DNA of 64,000 bases, from assembly GCF_900129545.1 (NCBI RefSeq), contig NZ_FQWB01000001.1, positions 744,001 to 808,000 on the forward strand, in the 5' to 3' direction. The position numbers and the translations under genes were made by a program. Positions within the stretch are counted from its first letter, which is position 1. Each line of letters begins with the position of its first letter. Of this stretch, positions 44,725-52,252 are shown one piece after another. The notes under the pieces were generated by a model, which had not been told where the DNA came from, ran no database searches, and was given only the letters and a program-made list of their open reading frames with translations. The stretch is from Flavobacterium fluvii. Lineage in GTDB: Bacteria; Bacteroidota; Bacteroidia; Flavobacteriales; Flavobacteriaceae.

Positions 44725-45675
44725 TTGAACACAACCATAAAAATCCTCCACATCGACAGCAATCATCCCATACTTTGGGGACAATTGCAAGAAGCAGGAT
44801 TTACCAACCACGAAGATTTCACTTCTTCCAAAGCGGAAATTGAAGCCAAAATCCAAGAATATCAAGGCATCGTTATCCGTAGCCGATTCAAAATCGACCA
44901 AACATTTCTGGATAAAGCCACCAATTTGCAATTCATTGCCCGTGTTGGTGCTGGTTTGGAAAGCATCGATTGTGAATACGCCTTATCCAAAAACATTCAA
45001 CTGATTGCCGCACCGGAAGGAAACCGAAATGCCGTTGCCGAGCATTCTTTGGGAATGATTTTGTCGCTTTTCAACAATTTGAACCAAGCCGACAGCGAAA
45101 TAAAATCAGGACATTGGAACCGGGAAAAAAACCGTGGTCACGAACTCGACGGAAAAACCGTGGGCATCATTGGTTACGGAAACATGGGAAAATCTTTTGC
45201 CAAAAAACTGAGAGGTTTTGAGGTGGAAGTCTTGTGTTACGACATTCTGGAAAACGTTGGTGATGAAAATGCAAGACAAGTTTCACTTCAGGAATTACAA
45301 CAAAAAACCGATGTCTTGAGTCTGCATATTCCTTGGACTCCCGAAACGAACAAAATGATAAACACCGATTTCATCAATGCTTTTGCCAAACCGTTCTGGA
45401 TTATAAACACTTCCAGAGGGAAAAACATTGTCACTGCCGATTTGGTCGAAGCGATGAAAACCAAGAAAGTTCTCGGTGCGGGCTTGGACGTATTGGAATA
45501 CGAAAAATTGTCTTTTGAAACCCTTTTTCAAGACAAAGAAACACCAGAAGCTTTCCAATATTTGTTGAATGCAAAAAATGTAATTCTAACGCCACACATC
45601 GCCGGCTGGACATTTGAAAGCCACGAACGACTGGCGCAGGTTATTGTCGATAAAATCAAGAGATTGTATTTTTAG
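44725..45675 (+). CDS. D-2-hydroxyacid dehydrogenase, phosphoglycerate dehydrogenase-like
   Basis: A 316-residue NAD-dependent dehydrogenase. The substrate domain has IVIRSRFKIDQTFLDKATNLQFIARVGAGLESID, the NAD fold has GIIGYGNMGKSFAKKL, and the catalytic Arg-Glu-His set lies in INTSRGKNIV, AGLDVLEYE and LTPHIAGWT. The chain lacks the ACT domains of long SerA and fits the short group. The start is TTG; no ATG is in frame nearby upstream. It may make serine precursors or act on other 2-hydroxyacids. Confidence 0.88.
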   Translation: MNTTIKILHIDSNHPILWGQLQEAGFTNHEDFTSSKAEIEAKIQEYQGIVIRSRFKIDQTFLDKATNLQFIARVGAGLESIDCEYALSKNIQLIAAPEGNRNAVAEHSLGMILSLFNNLNQADSEIKSGHWNREKNRGHELDGKTVGIIGYGNMGKSFAKKLRGFEVEVLCYDILENVGDENARQVSLQELQQKTDVLSLHIPWTPETNKMINTDFINAFAKPFWIINTSRGKNIVTADLVEAMKTKKVLGAGLDVLEYEKLSFETLFQDKETPEAFQYLLNAKNVILTPHIAGWTFESHERLAQVIVDKIKRLYF

Positions 45676-45701
45676 TCTCTTTTAGGGTTTAATTTGAATT
45701 G

Positions 45702-45729
45702 CCTTTGGTTTTTAACCAAAGGGTTTTTT
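45702..45729 (+). terminator. Rho-independent terminator
   Basis: cctttggtt (45702-45710) and aaccaaagg (45714-45722) form a perfect stem with a 3-nt loop, followed by gttttttat. It ends the 2-hydroxyacid dehydrogenase gene. Confidence 0.88.
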
Positions 45730-45870
45730 ATGCATTATTTTGCATTAAATAACACTATTTTTCTGTAAAATTATTATATTAGCGGGCACAATGGAGTTCA
45801 GAAACCAAAAAAACGAGGAGTGTCCGAAAATCCACAAGAGTAGGTGTTATCAACTAAATATTTTTTAATT

Positions 45871-46362
45871 ATGATTGAATGGTACAAAAAAGTGGTTTTT
45901 GAAAACTACGCAAATTTTAATGGAAGAGCCAGAAGAAGCGAGTATTGGTATTTTGTATTAATGAATATGATTATATCGACCATCACAATGATGTTTGATA
46001 AGATATTAGGGATAAAATTTGGTGTGAATTTATTATATGGTATTGCAGTGTTTATCCCAACTTTGTCAGTATCGGTAAGAAGATTGCATGATATTGGTAA
46101 AAGCGGTTGGATATTGCTAATTTCATATATTACTATCATTATTTGTGCAGTAGGTTTGGTTCTTGGGATGTTGACATTAGGGACTTCTTCTTTTAATATT
46201 TGGTTTACTATCCCAATTATAGTTATGGTTGCTATTTGTATTTGGATGTTAGTTCTTTTTGTTACAGAAGGTAATGATGGGAAGAATAAATATGGTTCAG
46301 ATCCTAAAAATATTTTTGACGAGGATGACGAAATAGATGAAATTGGTACAGCTGAAGCTTAA
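45871..46362 (+). CDS. DUF805 membrane protein
   Basis: A 163-residue membrane protein beginning MIEWYKKVVFENYANFNGRARRSEYWYFVL, the typical DUF805 N terminus. Four membrane helices follow, with the family segment SVRRLHDIGKSGW and a C-terminal KYGSDPKNIF then an acidic tail. ATG at 45871 is chosen over an upstream GTG. Function unknown; it is first of three small membrane protein genes (DUF805, DUF4234, DUF2752). The 80-bp leader contains gggcac...gtgtcc, a weak stem. Confidence 0.9.
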   Translation: MIEWYKKVVFENYANFNGRARRSEYWYFVLMNMIISTITMMFDKILGIKFGVNLLYGIAVFIPTLSVSVRRLHDIGKSGWILLISYITIIICAVGLVLGMLTLGTSSFNIWFTIPIIVMVAICIWMLVLFVTEGNDGKNKYGSDPKNIFDEDDEIDEIGTAEA

Positions 46363-46435
46363 TTAAAATTCAAAAAATAATACAAAGCTTACGATAATTT
46401 TTATATTTTTACCCAAAACAAATAACTGAAAATCA

Positions 46436-46819
46436 ATGGAAACCACAAAACCTGAAGCTTGGAACACCCCAAATAATCCAATACCTGTATTCAAAGTCGA
46501 TCCAATTTTAGTATTGCTCTTCGGATTTATAACTTGCGGATTGTACTTAATTTATTGGAATATTAAAATAGCCGAAGTGTTGAACGCAGTGGCAGAACGG
46601 GAAGTTATTTCGACGCCAATTGCTGTTTTTGCTGGATGTTGTTTTCCCGTAAATATTTATTTCTTTTATTTGGCGGGAAAAGACGGATTGCCGCAAGTGT
46701 ATAGACGAATTGGTTATCCACAGAAAGACGATTCAACGTTATTGATAATTTTAGGGTTTTTCTTTCCAATGGCGGCAGCAATGATTGTTCAAAATGACAT
46801 CAACAAGTTATACAATTAA
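46436..46819 (+). CDS. DUF4234-like membrane protein
   Basis: A 127-residue protein with a soluble N terminus and about three membrane helices: PILVLLFGFITCGLYLIYWNIKIAEVLN (the DUF4234 hallmark LxxxTxGxYxxYWxxK), then FAGCCFPVNIYFFYLAGKDGLPQVYRRIG and LLIILGFFFPMAAAMIVQNDINKLY. Function unknown. Its 3' end overlaps the next gene by 26 bp. Confidence 0.8.
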   Translation: METTKPEAWNTPNNPIPVFKVDPILVLLFGFITCGLYLIYWNIKIAEVLNAVAEREVISTPIAVFAGCCFPVNIYFFYLAGKDGLPQVYRRIGYPQKDDSTLLIILGFFFPMAAAMIVQNDINKLYN

Positions 46820-47258
46820 TACCCAATCCAAACGTAAAATTTACGGAATCATCGGCGCATTTATCACGCTGATGGTTCCGTTTTTTTTAATCTTTTTTGA
46901 ACAGGGCAATCATCTCGAAACGGCTCAATCCCTATGTCCTTTGAAGTTGCTTACCGGTTTTCCGTGTCCAGGTTGCGGAATAACGAAATCCTTGGTATAT
47001 TTTTACGAAGGGGATTTGCAAAAAAGCCTGTATTATCACATTTTGGGACCATTCGTGATTCTGTTTTGCCTAGTTGCAATTGGAGTTCTTGCCACGGAAT
47101 TAATAACGAAGAAGGAATATTTCAACTCGTTGCTTTTCAACAAAAAATTGGCGTATGGATTGGCAATCTTTCTGGCGGCTTATCATTTTATAAGAATCAT
47201 TTATTTCATCAACAACAATTCCATTGACGACATTTTGCGTCAGTCGATTTGGAGGTAA
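46794..47258 (+). CDS. DUF2752 membrane protein
   Basis: A 154-residue protein with three membrane helices and the DUF2752 signature CPLKLLTGFPCPGCGITKSLVYF in the first loop. The family is uncharacterised but very conserved in Bacteroidota. ATG at 46794 lies inside the preceding gene in another frame; the 26-bp overlap implies coupled translation. Confidence 0.88.
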   Translation: MTSTSYTINTQSKRKIYGIIGAFITLMVPFFLIFFEQGNHLETAQSLCPLKLLTGFPCPGCGITKSLVYFYEGDLQKSLYYHILGPFVILFCLVAIGVLATELITKKEYFNSLLFNKKLAYGLAIFLAAYHFIRIIYFINNNSIDDILRQSIWR

Positions 47259-47269
47259 ATATATCTTTG

Positions 47270-47339
47270 TGTCATTTCGACGAAGGAGAAATCACATAAC
47301 GAGAGCAACTAATGAGATTTCTCCTTCGTCGAAATGACA
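47270..47339. repeat. Perfect 24-bp inverted repeat with conserved loop
   Basis: Arms 47270-47293 and 47316-47339 are perfectly complementary; the 22-nt loop contains acgagagcaac (47299-47309). Outer ends are TGTCA/TGACA and aatag follows, as at 44586-44651, while the inner arm sequence differs. It lies between convergent genes and could terminate both. Confidence 0.88.
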
Positions 47340-47353
47340 AATAGTAGAGGGAA

Positions 47354-49156
47354 TTACTCTTCTTTCTCTGCTAATTTTCTTTCCAATTCGGCCTGAAATT
47401 CTTCCATTACCGGTTTTACGGTGCTGTCAGGAATGTCCGAAATTCGGATGTACATTAATCCATCTATCGCATTGTTAAAAAGAGGGTCAACATTAAAAGC
47501 GACCACGCGAGCGTTTTGTTTGATGTATTTTTTAATCAAGACAGGAAGTCTTAAAGTGCCCGGTTCCAATTCGTCAATGAGTTTGTCAAATTTGTTCAAA
47601 TCGGCTTCGGCTTCGTCAAAAATAAAATCCTTGTCGGCATCTTTCAGTTTTACCCTAAATGCTTTTTTCGGATGAATATATTGGGCGATATATGGGTCGT
47701 AAAAGTTGGATTTCATGAATTCAATCATCAATGATTTCGAAAAATCAGAAAATTGATTGCTGATGCTCACACCGCCCAACAAGAATTTATGCTCTGGATG
47801 ATGCAGCGTGATATGGATGATTCCTTTCCAAAGCAGGAAAAGCGGCATCGGTTTTTGTTGGTATTCCTTGACAATGAAAGCGCGTCCCATTTCGATGGAA
47901 TGGTGCAGCATATCATATAGTTCAGGTTCAAAACGGAAAAGATCGTTCAGGTAAAATCCTTCGACTCCGTATTTTGGAAAAATTTCCGAACCCAATCCCA
48001 TTCGATAAGCACCCGCAATTTTTTGGGCATCTGCATCCCATAAAAACAGATGACGGTAATATTTGTCGTAAGAGTCAATATCGATTGATTCATTTGTACC
48101 TTCACCCACTTCCCTAAACGTAATCTCCCTCAAACGACCTATTTCGTGAAGCACATTCGGGATTTCTTTTGCTTTGGCAAAAAACACTTCGTAGTTCTTG
48201 CTTTGCAACAATCGACAGTCATTTTCCCGCAAAGTATCCACCTCATTGATAATTTTTTCAAGGCTTGCAGCAGTCACGATTTCCTTCGGATTCTTTGGCA
48301 ATTTTAAATTGGGTGTTGGTAAAAACGGCGTTTCTTTTTCGAAAGGATTGGCCAACATATAGGTTTTTCGTCTTAAAAACTCCGAATAATCTTCAATGGT
48401 GGCATATTCGTTTTGTTCCGCAACGGAAATGGGTTTGCCGATACGGACTTTGATCACGCGATTTTTTTGCGTCAACAATTCCGAAGGCAATTTGGCAGTT
48501 CGCAAGGTGTCGCTAATTTTCGAAAGATAGTAAAACAACCAACTGTTTTTCGCATGAAAATAAATAGGAACAACTGGAACTTGCGCTTTTCGGATTACTT
48601 TTATGGCTCCTTCTTCCCAGACTTTGTCCACGACCAGTTTTCCGTCTTTGTAGGTCGAAACTTCACCGGCTGGAAACATTCCCAGAGGTTTTCCGTCGCT
48701 CAAATGACGCAAGGTTTCCTTGATTCCAATTACGCTCGACTTGGCGTCTTTGTGATTTTCGAAAGGATTTACCGGCATGATGTAAGGTTTCATCGGGTCG
48801 ATGCGATGCAAAAGAAAATTGGCAATAATTTTAAAATTAGGCTCTTTTTCCAGCATTAATTTCAACAGCAAAATGCCGTCAATTCCTCCAAGTGGATGGT
48901 TTGAAATGGTAATATAAGCACCATCTTTTGGCAAACGTTTAAAATCTTCTTCGGGGATTTCAAATTTTATCTGGAATTCATCCAATATGGCATTCAAAAA
49001 CTCCACTTCACTCAAGTGTTTGTTTCTGTCGTATATTTTGTTTAAGGTCGAAATTTTTAATACTTTCATCAACAACCAACCTGAAAAAGTACCTAAAAAT
49101 CCATACTTGTCAGTGTTTATTGCTTTTGCAACTTCTTTAGCGGTTACTAAACCCAT
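47354..49156 (-). CDS. olsF: OlsF-type bifunctional acyltransferase for amino-acid lipids
   Basis: A 600-residue fusion. The N-terminal PlsC-like O-acyltransferase domain (about 30-270) has ITISNHPLGGIDG (His87, Asp93) and MFPAGEVS. The C-terminal half (about 310-540) is a GNAT-like N-acyltransferase similar to OlsB, with FLLGGVSISNQF. This layout matches OlsF, reported in Serratia and Flavobacterium johnsoniae to make ornithine lipids in two steps; related Bacteroidota enzymes make glycine lipids. It acts at the inner face of the membrane. The amino acid used here is not readable. Confidence 0.85.
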   Translation of the reverse strand: MGLVTAKEVAKAINTDKYGFLGTFSGWLLMKVLKISTLNKIYDRNKHLSEVEFLNAILDEFQIKFEIPEEDFKRLPKDGAYITISNHPLGGIDGILLLKLMLEKEPNFKIIANFLLHRIDPMKPYIMPVNPFENHKDAKSSVIGIKETLRHLSDGKPLGMFPAGEVSTYKDGKLVVDKVWEEGAIKVIRKAQVPVVPIYFHAKNSWLFYYLSKISDTLRTAKLPSELLTQKNRVIKVRIGKPISVAEQNEYATIEDYSEFLRRKTYMLANPFEKETPFLPTPNLKLPKNPKEIVTAASLEKIINEVDTLRENDCRLLQSKNYEVFFAKAKEIPNVLHEIGRLREITFREVGEGTNESIDIDSYDKYYRHLFLWDADAQKIAGAYRMGLGSEIFPKYGVEGFYLNDLFRFEPELYDMLHHSIEMGRAFIVKEYQQKPMPLFLLWKGIIHITLHHPEHKFLLGGVSISNQFSDFSKSLMIEFMKSNFYDPYIAQYIHPKKAFRVKLKDADKDFIFDEAEADLNKFDKLIDELEPGTLRLPVLIKKYIKQNARVVAFNVDPLFNNAIDGLMYIRISDIPDSTVKPVMEEFQAELERKLAEKEE

Positions 49157-49271
49157 ATTTAGTTTGTGATTTTTTTAGCAGGTAACAAAGATAGCAAAAA
49201 ACTCCATTTTCTTTCTTTTTACCCCTCAATCTTTGAAGTTTTTATTACATTTGAAACACAAAAAAATAATA

Positions 49272-50036
49272 ATGAAAATCATTTCTTATAACGTCAACGG
49301 AATCAGGTCCGCTATTTCAAAAGGGTTTATCGATTGGTTGCAACAAGCTAATCCCGACGTGATTTGTCTCCAGGAAATCAAGGCAACTCCAGAACAAATT
49401 CCGCTTTTAGATTTTGAACTCGCCGGTTATCCCTATCATTACTGGTTTCCTGCCACAAAGAAAGGCTACAGTGGCGTGGCCATTTTGTCCAAAGTAAAAC
49501 CCAACAACGTGGTTTTTGGAACGGGAATTGAGCACATGGATTTTGAGGGAAGAAACATTCGTTTGGATTTTGACGAGTTGTCGGTGATGAGTTTGTATTT
49601 GCCTTCGGGAACCAATATCGAAAGATTGGAGCACAAGTTTATGTATATGGATGATTTCCAGAATTACATTGACGAATTGAAAAAAGAAATTCCCAATCTC
49701 GTGATTTGTGGCGATTACAATATTTGTCATGAAGCAATTGACATTCACGATCCAATTCGTAACAAGAAAGTTTCGGGATTTTTGCCAGAAGAAAGAGCTT
49801 GGTTGGATGGTTTCATAAAAAGTGGATTCATCGACAGTTTCCGATTTTTGAATAAAGAACCCGGTAATTACACGTGGTGGACGATGCGATTTCCATCGGC
49901 AAGACTGGAAAACAAGGGCTGGCGCATTGATTATTGTTTAGTTAGTGAACCGTTGAAACAAAAAATAAAAAGAGCCGTTATATTACCCGAAGCCAAACAT
50001 TCTGACCATTGTCCGAGCTTGGTGGAGATAGAATAA
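49272..50036 (+). CDS. xth: Exodeoxyribonuclease III / AP endonuclease
   Basis: A 254-residue ExoIII-family enzyme that cuts at abasic sites and trims 3' ends in base-excision repair. Motifs: ISYNVNGIRSA, VICLQEIKA (metal Glu), LYLPSG, ICGDYNICHEAIDI (catalytic Asp/Asn), WTMRFPSARLENKGWRIDYCLVS and EAKHSDHCPSLVEI (catalytic His). ATG at 49272 gives the standard N terminus MKIISYNVNG. Confidence 0.96.
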   Translation: MKIISYNVNGIRSAISKGFIDWLQQANPDVICLQEIKATPEQIPLLDFELAGYPYHYWFPATKKGYSGVAILSKVKPNNVVFGTGIEHMDFEGRNIRLDFDELSVMSLYLPSGTNIERLEHKFMYMDDFQNYIDELKKEIPNLVICGDYNICHEAIDIHDPIRNKKVSGFLPEERAWLDGFIKSGFIDSFRFLNKEPGNYTWWTMRFPSARLENKGWRIDYCLVSEPLKQKIKRAVILPEAKHSDHCPSLVEIE

Positions 50037-50108
50037 TTAAAATGGCAATTTCAATGGTAATGCCAAAAATCAAATAAAAAGGTTTCAATAAAATAAAATT
50101 ATAAAAAA

Positions 50109-51050
50109 ATGATAAAAAGAATTTCCCTTGGATTGCTGATTGTAGCACTTTCCACTTCTTGTGTTTCCAAGAAAATATTCAATGATCTAGAAAGCAAATA
50201 TGCCGATTTGAAGAAAGAAAACAGAAGTATTTCAGACGAAAACGCCGATTTGTTAAAAACAAAAAGTCAACTCGAATTGGAACGTGATGGTTTGAATAAA
50301 GAATTGGCAAAAGTAAAATCGGAACGTGAAAAATTGCAGGCCGATTATGCGGCCTTGAACAAAAAAATGGATGTTTTGAAAGACTCTTACGCAGCCTTGG
50401 AGAAAAACAGCAGCGAATCCTTGAAAGCCAATATGGCAAAAAACCGCGAGTTATTAGAACAATTGGGAGCCAAGGAAAAAGCATTGGCTTTGGAACAAGA
50501 ACAATTGAACAAAAACAACCAACGATTGAAAGAGTTGGAAGACATGATTGCCGCCAAAGAAGCCAGTATGCGCAAACTAAAAGAAACGCTTTCGAAAGCC
50601 TTGAATGGTTTTGAAGGCAAAGGCTTGACGGTGGAGCAAAAAAACGGAAAAGTATATGTTTCCATGGAAAACAAATTATTGTTCAGTTCTGGAAGTTGGG
50701 CCGTGGGTTCCGAAGGAAAAAAAGCAGTTGTGGAAGTGGGAAAAGTATTGGGCGACAATCCAGATATTGCCGTTTTGATTGAAGGCCACACCGACGACGT
50801 TCCTTATGGTGGTTCAGGACCAATTGCCGACAACTGGGATTTGTCAACCAAAAGAGCGACTGCAATTGTTGCCATTTTAGGCGAAAATAAATTGGTCAAC
50901 AAACAAAATTTGACTGCTGCAGGAAGAGGTGAATTCTCGCCATTGGCCAGCAATGCATCAGCAGAAGGAAAAGCAAAAAACCGTAGAATCGAAATTATCT
51001 TGACCCCAAGATTAGACGAAATCGCCGAAATGTTGAAGGATATTAATTAA
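50109..51050 (+). CDS. OmpA-family lipoprotein with coiled coil
   Basis: A 313-residue protein: lipobox ALSTSC (Cys18), a long coiled coil (about 25-165, Lys/Glu/Leu heptads such as LELERDGLNKELAKVKSEREKLQ), then an OmpA domain (about 180-305) with LIEGHTDDVPYGG...NWDLSTKRATAIVAIL and AKNRRIEIIL that binds peptidoglycan. It likely ties the outer membrane to the wall over a distance. It ends at a strong terminator. Confidence 0.92.
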   Translation: MIKRISLGLLIVALSTSCVSKKIFNDLESKYADLKKENRSISDENADLLKTKSQLELERDGLNKELAKVKSEREKLQADYAALNKKMDVLKDSYAALEKNSSESLKANMAKNRELLEQLGAKEKALALEQEQLNKNNQRLKELEDMIAAKEASMRKLKETLSKALNGFEGKGLTVEQKNGKVYVSMENKLLFSSGSWAVGSEGKKAVVEVGKVLGDNPDIAVLIEGHTDDVPYGGSGPIADNWDLSTKRATAIVAILGENKLVNKQNLTAAGRGEFSPLASNASAEGKAKNRRIEIILTPRLDEIAEMLKDIN

Positions 51051-51065
51051 ATTTTGTCCAGAGGC

Positions 51066-51110
51066 AAAAGTCATAAAGTTTAAGAATTATCTTTAACTTT
51101 ATGACTTTTT
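51066..51110 (+). terminator. Rho-independent terminator
   Basis: A perfect 15-bp stem (51066-51080 with 51095-51109) with a 14-nt loop and T run follows the OmpA-lipoprotein gene. Confidence 0.88.
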
Positions 51111-51131
51111 GCTTTTATAACTTTAAACTTT

Positions 51132-52169
51132 ATGAAATACACCACTTTACCCAATACCGACATAAAAATCAGTAAAATTTGCCTTGGCACGATGACTTTT
51201 GGTCAACAAAACACGGAAGCCGAAGGTCACATCCAAATGGATTATGCACTCGAAAAAGGAGTCAATTTTTTTGACACTGCCGAAATGTATTCCGTTCCGG
51301 GACGCAAGGAAACTTATGGAAGTACCGAGAAAATAATTGGAACTTGGTTCAAAAAAACAGGAAAAAGAGAAGAAGTCGTTTTGGCTTCCAAAATTGCCGG
51401 ACCCAATCCTGGTTTGGCTTACATTCGAGAAAAAATGGATTTTTCTCCCGCAAGCATTGCTTTGTCTTTAGACAAAAGTTTGACTCGCCTGCAAACGGAT
51501 TATATTGATTTGTACCAATTGCATTGGCCAGAGCGCAAGGCCAACTTTTTTGGACAACGCGGTTTCAAAGTGCAACACGATGCTTGGGAAGACAATGTTC
51601 ATTCTGTTTTGGAAACGTTGGATGGTTTTGTCAAACAAGGAAAAATAAAACATATTGGGCTTTCGAACGAAACACCTTGGGGAATTATGCGTTTTTTGGA
51701 GGAAAGCAAATATCAAAATCTACCCAAAATCAAAACGGTACAAAATCCGTATTCGTTGTTGAACCGAACTTTCGAAATTGGTTCTGCCGAAGTTTGCCTG
51801 AGAGAAAATGTGGGATTGTTGGCGTATTCACCAATGGCTTTTGGCGTTTTGTCGGGTAAATTCTTGACTGGCGAAAGTCATCCTAATTCAAGAATCAAAT
51901 TATTTCCGCAATTTGCCAGATACAACAGCGCACAAAGCACCGAAGCCACGAGATTGTATCAGGAAGTGGCACGCAAAAATGGGTTGACGTTGACGGAAAT
52001 GTCCTTGGCATTCGTAAACCAACAAGCTTTTGTAACCAGCACGATTATTGGCGCCACAACAATGGAACAGTTAAAAGAAAATATCGCTACAATAGATGTG
52101 GTTTTATCGGATGAAATCTTGAAGGAAATAGAGTCTGTTCACGCTGTAATTCCAGATCCAGCACCTTAA
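51132..52169 (+). CDS. Aldo/keto reductase (Tas/YajO-like)
   Basis: A 345-residue NADPH-dependent TIM-barrel oxidoreductase. The catalytic tetrad is in NFFDTAEMYS (Asp, Tyr), VVLASKIAG (Lys) and LYQLHWPER (His). Length and the GSTEKIIGTWFKKTGKREEV segment match Tas-type reductases. Substrate unknown, probably carbonyl compounds. Alone, with a terminator before it and a repeat after it. Confidence 0.93.
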   Translation: MKYTTLPNTDIKISKICLGTMTFGQQNTEAEGHIQMDYALEKGVNFFDTAEMYSVPGRKETYGSTEKIIGTWFKKTGKREEVVLASKIAGPNPGLAYIREKMDFSPASIALSLDKSLTRLQTDYIDLYQLHWPERKANFFGQRGFKVQHDAWEDNVHSVLETLDGFVKQGKIKHIGLSNETPWGIMRFLEESKYQNLPKIKTVQNPYSLLNRTFEIGSAEVCLRENVGLLAYSPMAFGVLSGKFLTGESHPNSRIKLFPQFARYNSAQSTEATRLYQEVARKNGLTLTEMSLAFVNQQAFVTSTIIGATTMEQLKENIATIDVVLSDEILKEIESVHAVIPDPAP

Positions 52170-52184
52170 TTGTATTCAGTCGCG

Positions 52185-52222
52185 GTCACGGTTTTCATTC
52201 TAGTGAGACTGAAAACCGTGAC
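52185..52222. repeat. Inverted repeat with tandem gaaaaccgtgact units
   Basis: gtcacggttttca (52185-52197) pairs with tgaaaaccgtgac (52210-52222). Two further gaaaa(c)c(g)tgact units follow to about 52248. It lies between convergent genes and can act as a terminator for both. Confidence 0.65.
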
Positions 52223-52252
52223 TGAAAACCGTGACTGAAAACTGAGACTTTT

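Noticed and set aside
45784-45830. Riboswitch in the leader of the DUF805 gene
   Set aside because: Only a 6-bp stem with one G-U pair and a 30-nt loop; no known aptamer core.
44586-47339. The two perfect 24-bp inverted repeats as terminal repeats of one 2.7-kb insertion sequence
   Set aside because: Each is a self-contained hairpin with both arms, no transposase lies between them, and the genes between are ordinary.
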